Of a stretch of DNA of 64,000 bases, positions 61,722-64,000 are shown piece after piece (positions within the stretch are counted from its first letter, which is position 1; each line of letters starts with the position of its first letter). The DNA comes from CALCLY01 sp900552775 (GTDB lineage: Bacteria; Bacillota; Clostridia; UMGS1883; UMGS1540), in assembly GCA_937966555.1 (NCBI GenBank), contig CALCLY010000005.1, positions 8,340-72,339 of the forward strand, given 5' to 3'. A program made the position numbers and the translations under genes. The notes beneath the pieces are model-generated. The model made no database searches. It saw nothing but the letters and a program-made list of their open reading frames with translations, and was not told the DNA's origin.

Positions 61722-61977
61722 ATTTTCATATGATGACAGATTCATATATACAAGAAATGTACTGTCGATTAATGAAAATAATATATTTAATGAAATATAT
61801 TACATTTTAGACACAAAGGAAAAAGCTTTGCACGGTCCGTTCGGTAGTATAGAGGAGTTCAAAAACAAATTAAATGAATTTGAAATTGTCGCAGAAAACT
61901 GGTATAGAACATCACCTGATCCAAATATATACAATAAATCTAATTCAGGGGAAAAGCAAACTACACAAATTCAGTAA
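61722..61977 (+). pseudogene. DUF3997-like fragment, copy 2 (C-terminal part)
   Basis: Starts at the FSYDDRF point, carries the same 105 bp as 52225-52329 with one mismatch, and continues into LHGPFGSIEEFKNKLNEFEI and VAENWYRTSPDPNIY, the C-terminal part that copy 1 lacks. Together the two copies rebuild one complete lipoprotein. Here it is fused behind RHS sequence (ORF 61660-61977). Confidence 0.65.
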
Positions 61978-61989
61978 TAGGATGGTAAT

Positions 61990-62388
61990 ATGAATATGAT
62001 GAGACGTAACATGTGGATATTTTTTTCAATTCCCATAATGATTCACTTGATCTTTCTGCCGCTTTTATTCTTTGAAAGCAGTGGTGAAATATCGCTCGCT
62101 GAAATTTTTACAGGGACAATAATTATCCCAATTTATTTAATTATTGTATCCTATAAACTTTTGGAACATTTCAGTGTAAGTAAATTTTTTGCCATGTTGT
62201 TACTAATATTAGTTGTGACAATTTTCGGAATTGTTATAAGCTATTTTAATTGGGGAATTACAACCGGAAATTTATTAAACCCTGATAATGAAACAATTTA
62301 TATTATTCACTGGCAAATGATTATCGCATCCGTTATAGTTATTGTTGGCTGGACTGTAGCATATATGATAAAGCATCGAACATTATGA
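61990..62388 (+). CDS. Four-helix membrane protein following the DUF3997 fragment
   Basis: 132 residues with four hydrophobic helices. FNWGITTGNLLNPDNETIYI and ASVIVIVGWTVAYMIK parallel LEWGVFIGDVPEGIYLLL and VIVIIGISIYYFIKK of the protein at 52366. Upstream DNA is also shared (AGGATGGTAAT vs AGGACGGTGAT). It is the second copy of the two-gene module. Confidence 0.75.
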   Translation: MNMMRRNMWIFFSIPIMIHLIFLPLLFFESSGEISLAEIFTGTIIIPIYLIIVSYKLLEHFSVSKFFAMLLLILVVTIFGIVISYFNWGITTGNLLNPDNETIYIIHWQMIIASVIVIVGWTVAYMIKHRTL

Positions 62389-62454
62389 CAGTGAGTTGGA
62401 GTTCAATAAGAAAAGGGTACAATAGGTATTAAAATATTGAAGGTGTATTAATAT

Positions 62455-62967
62455 ATGAAAAAAACAGTAAAAGTCGCACTAATTGTACTAAGCGGTGTTA
62501 TTATAGTATTACTTTTGAATTTTTTTATTACTTCGCTTTTTATAGGAGGGGTCTTTTCCGTTCCGCTAAATTATAAAAGTGCCGAAAAGCAATTTGAAAG
62601 AAAAAAAGAAGATATGTATATTGTCAGCAGTTATTTTTCCGATTTAAACTATGAAAACATATATATTCCAAATTCAATGGATATCGGTATAATGTCTATA
62701 GACGGAAATAATGTCAAAATAGAAAATGACAAAGTCATTCAATCAATAGAAAAATTAAAAAACAATTATTGTTCTGTAATTGGCAAAGAGAATAATACTA
62801 TATATTTTCAGATGTGGTCAAATTTAGATTCAGGACATGGTATTGCCTACACAATTGATGAAAGCGAACCAAAACTGCAATTTCTGACCAAAGCAGAAAA
62901 ATTAAATGAAGATAATTGGTATTACTATGAAGAAGATTATAACAAATGGAGATTAAAAAACAACTGA
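62455..62967 (+). CDS. Membrane-anchored protein, paralogue of the 57521 gene
   Basis: 170 residues. N-terminal membrane helix (VALIVLSGVIIVLLLNFFIT), then YKSAEKQFERKKEDMYIVSS and SLDSGHGIAYTID-like region near residue 130, ending in NWYYYEEDYNKWRLKN. The family is unnamed here. The weak ribosome site GAAGGTG lies nearby. An RHS fragment follows directly, as after the 57521 gene. Candidate immunity protein. Confidence 0.72.
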   Translation: MKKTVKVALIVLSGVIIVLLLNFFITSLFIGGVFSVPLNYKSAEKQFERKKEDMYIVSSYFSDLNYENIYIPNSMDIGIMSIDGNNVKIENDKVIQSIEKLKNNYCSVIGKENNTIYFQMWSNLDSGHGIAYTIDESEPKLQFLTKAEKLNEDNWYYYEEDYNKWRLKNN

Positions 62968-62989
62968 CAGACCCTTCCGAGGATTCGGA

Positions 62990-63131
62990 AACATATCAAA
63001 ATCGTATTCGTATGACAAAAACTCCGCATGCACAGTCTTCACGCTTTCAAAAGGCGGCACGAATGAAATATCATACCGTCACCCCACCTCGGCGGATAGG
63101 CTGATTGGCACCGGGCAAGAATACGGCTATT
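62990..63131 (+). pseudogene. RHS repeat fragment
   Basis: About 75 bp match 54610-54690 (ATATCAAAATCGTATTCG, TATGACAAAAACTCCGCA), then GGCACGAATGAAATATCATA as at 58057. Frameshifted; no open frame. It ends shortly before the ribU promoter and marks the right edge of the island. Confidence 0.65.
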
Positions 63132-63196
63132 AATCTCAAATGCCCGAAGGTTGCAAGCCTGCAATATCACATTTTAAAAAAAGCAATAATTTATTA

Positions 63197-63225
63197 TTGA
63201 CAAAAAACATTTTCGGGAATATAAT
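63197..63225 (+). promoter_or_regulatory. Promoter of ribU
   Basis: TTGACA (63197-63202), 17-bp spacer, TATAAT (63220-63225). The expected start at 63231-63232 matches the first base of the riboswitch P1 stem. Confidence 0.9.
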
Positions 63226-63230
63226 AATAA

Positions 63231-63360
63231 CAGATTTCGGGGCGGGGTGCAATTCCCCACCGGCGGTAAAGGCTGCTGCCCAAGCCCGCGACCCGCGCTC
63301 TGCGCGGCTGATTTGGTGAAACTCCAAAGCCGACGGTACAGTCCGGATGTGAGAAATCTG
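63231..63360 (+). ncRNA. FMN riboswitch (RFN element)
   Basis: P1 is CAGATTTC/GAAATCTG. Conserved blocks GGGGCGGGGTGCAATTCCCC, ACCGGCGGTAAA, AGCCCGCGACCCGC, GGTGAAACTCC, AAAGCCGACGGTACAGTC and CGGATG are all in order. It controls ribU. Downstream, GCCCTT (about 63366-63372) can pair with the AAGGGG ribosome site at 63386-63392, so control is probably at translation start. Confidence 0.96.
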
Positions 63361-63400
63361 TCAAACGCCCTTGAAATATATTTTTAAGGGGGTATTTTTT

Positions 63401-63940
63401 TTGAAAAACGAAAAAATCAAATTCATCACAAAAGTAGGTATGCTTTCGGCAATTGCGGTAATTCTGCAATATCTCGGAACGGTAATCGGTCTGCGCATCG
63501 GCGGTTTTTTAGACGTTGAGCTTTCGGACTATCCCGCAATCATAGCCACTCTGGCAATCGGCCCCGCGGCAGGCGTGCTGACGGAGCTTATCAAAAACCT
63601 TATTCACTTGACAATGTCTACAACGGGCTTTGTGGGCGAGCTGGCAAACTTCATTGTAAACGGCGTTTTTGTATTAACGGCAGGCATTATCTATAAACGA
63701 AACAAAACAAAAAAGGGCGCATACAAAGCCCTTTCAGCCGCCACTTTAGCACTATGTGCAGCGGGCATTTTGGCAAATCTTTTTATAATGCTTCCTCTCT
63801 ATATGCCCGGCGCGCCGCTTTCAGAAAGAATGAATATTATCATCACGCTTATAACGCCTTTTAATTTGGTGCGCGGCGCGGCAATATCCGCCCTCACTTT
63901 GCTGACATATAAGGGGCTATCGCCCATATTGCATAAATAA
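63401..63940 (+). CDS. ribU: Riboflavin ECF transporter S component RibU
   Basis: 179 residues from a TTG at 63401, eight bases after AAGGGGG. Six membrane helices; GMLSAIAVILQYLG, DVELSDYPAIIATLAIGPAAG and LIKNLIHLTMSTTGFVGELA are the S-component signatures that carry the substrate pocket. It binds riboflavin outside and works with the shared EcfAA'T module, not encoded here. The FMN riboswitch upstream confirms the substrate. Confidence 0.95.
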   Translation: MKNEKIKFITKVGMLSAIAVILQYLGTVIGLRIGGFLDVELSDYPAIIATLAIGPAAGVLTELIKNLIHLTMSTTGFVGELANFIVNGVFVLTAGIIYKRNKTKKGAYKALSAATLALCAAGILANLFIMLPLYMPGAPLSERMNIIITLITPFNLVRGAAISALTLLTYKGLSPILHK

Positions 63941-63945
63941 AAAAC

Positions 63946-64000
63946 GGGGGCTGTTTAAAAAGCCACAACCCGATAAGGAAGTATTGGTTTTGAAAGCCGT
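63946..64000. repeat. Dispersed repeat, type B, copy 2 (inverted, reaches window end)
   Basis: Reverse complement of 18582-18637 with about two mismatches over 55 bp, starting with GGGGGCTGTTTAAAAAGCC directly after ribU, where it may act as terminator. It may continue beyond the window. Confidence 0.85.

Noticed and set aside
50000..63131. Prophage
   Set aside because: No capsid, tail, terminase, portal, integrase or lysis genes; contents fit an RHS immunity island.

Overview
The window looks like chromosome from an anaerobic, spore-forming, low-to-mid GC Firmicute of the class Clostridia, probably a gut or rumen-type commensal. Supporting signs are SpoIIP, a SpoVT/AbrB-type regulator, a NifS/NifU iron-sulfur pair, the [FeFe]-hydrogenase maturase HydE, FeoA/FeoB, S-layer-anchored proteins, an FMN-riboswitch-controlled RibU, and many consensus TTGACA-17-TATAAT promoters with strong AGGAGG-type ribosome sites. 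Species cannot be named from the sequence alone.

Positions 1-17,000 are mostly housekeeping: a cut SGNH hydrolase, recG, a DUF4432 epimerase-like gene, a SLOG protein, yqhQ-prmC, an AbrB regulator, a comEA-like gene, an inosine/uracil-type DNA glycosylase on an apparently leaderless transcript, nagA, spoIIP, a mazEF-type pair followed by a LexA-like regulator without its catalytic dyad, nnrE-nnrD, a Ca/Na antiporter and nifS-nifU. Two tRNA genes (Trp, Leu) follow. The next kilobase is a graveyard holding a serine-recombinase C-terminus, a dead ABC substrate-binding gene and dispersed hairpin repeats. From 18,649 to 27,289 eight genes form one leftward operon: a TIM-like isomerase, SIS protein, YjbQ, FGGY kinase, FucI/AraA-like isomerase, M20 peptidase, CapA-like protein and ceramidase-like protein. 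It reads like an undescribed sugar or glycoconjugate catabolic unit with its own palindromic operator.

Positions 27,400-49,300 hold a frameshifted MATE gene, tcdA-hydE-glycerate kinase, feoAB, two related SLH-domain surface proteins (one with a CAP domain) sharing an unassigned repeat domain, and a very large secreted heparinase II/III-like lyase facing them. An EamA transporter follows, then a striking in-frame chimera of an ECF sigma factor and a PAP2 phosphatase, a LiaF-like membrane protein, a flavodoxin/DUF3793 unit behind two matching palindromes, a CMD/tautomerase pair and two Gfo/Idh/MocA oxidoreductases.

Positions 50,000-63,130 form an AT-rich accessory island of orphan RHS (WapA/Rhs-type) fragments and at least a dozen small lipoprotein or membrane-anchored proteins that look like immunity genes. 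Two toxin tips are visible: an LRAT/papain-like fold with an NCDHLT motif, coupled to a beta-propeller-like gene, and a caspase-like clan-CD tip with H253 and C296, followed 5 bp later by a membrane-anchored candidate immunity gene. No complete rhs gene is present. Recombination scars, duplicated immunity fragments and poly-A frameshifts show a region in active rearrangement or decay. The window ends with a consensus promoter, FMN riboswitch, ribU and a dispersed repeat running off the edge.
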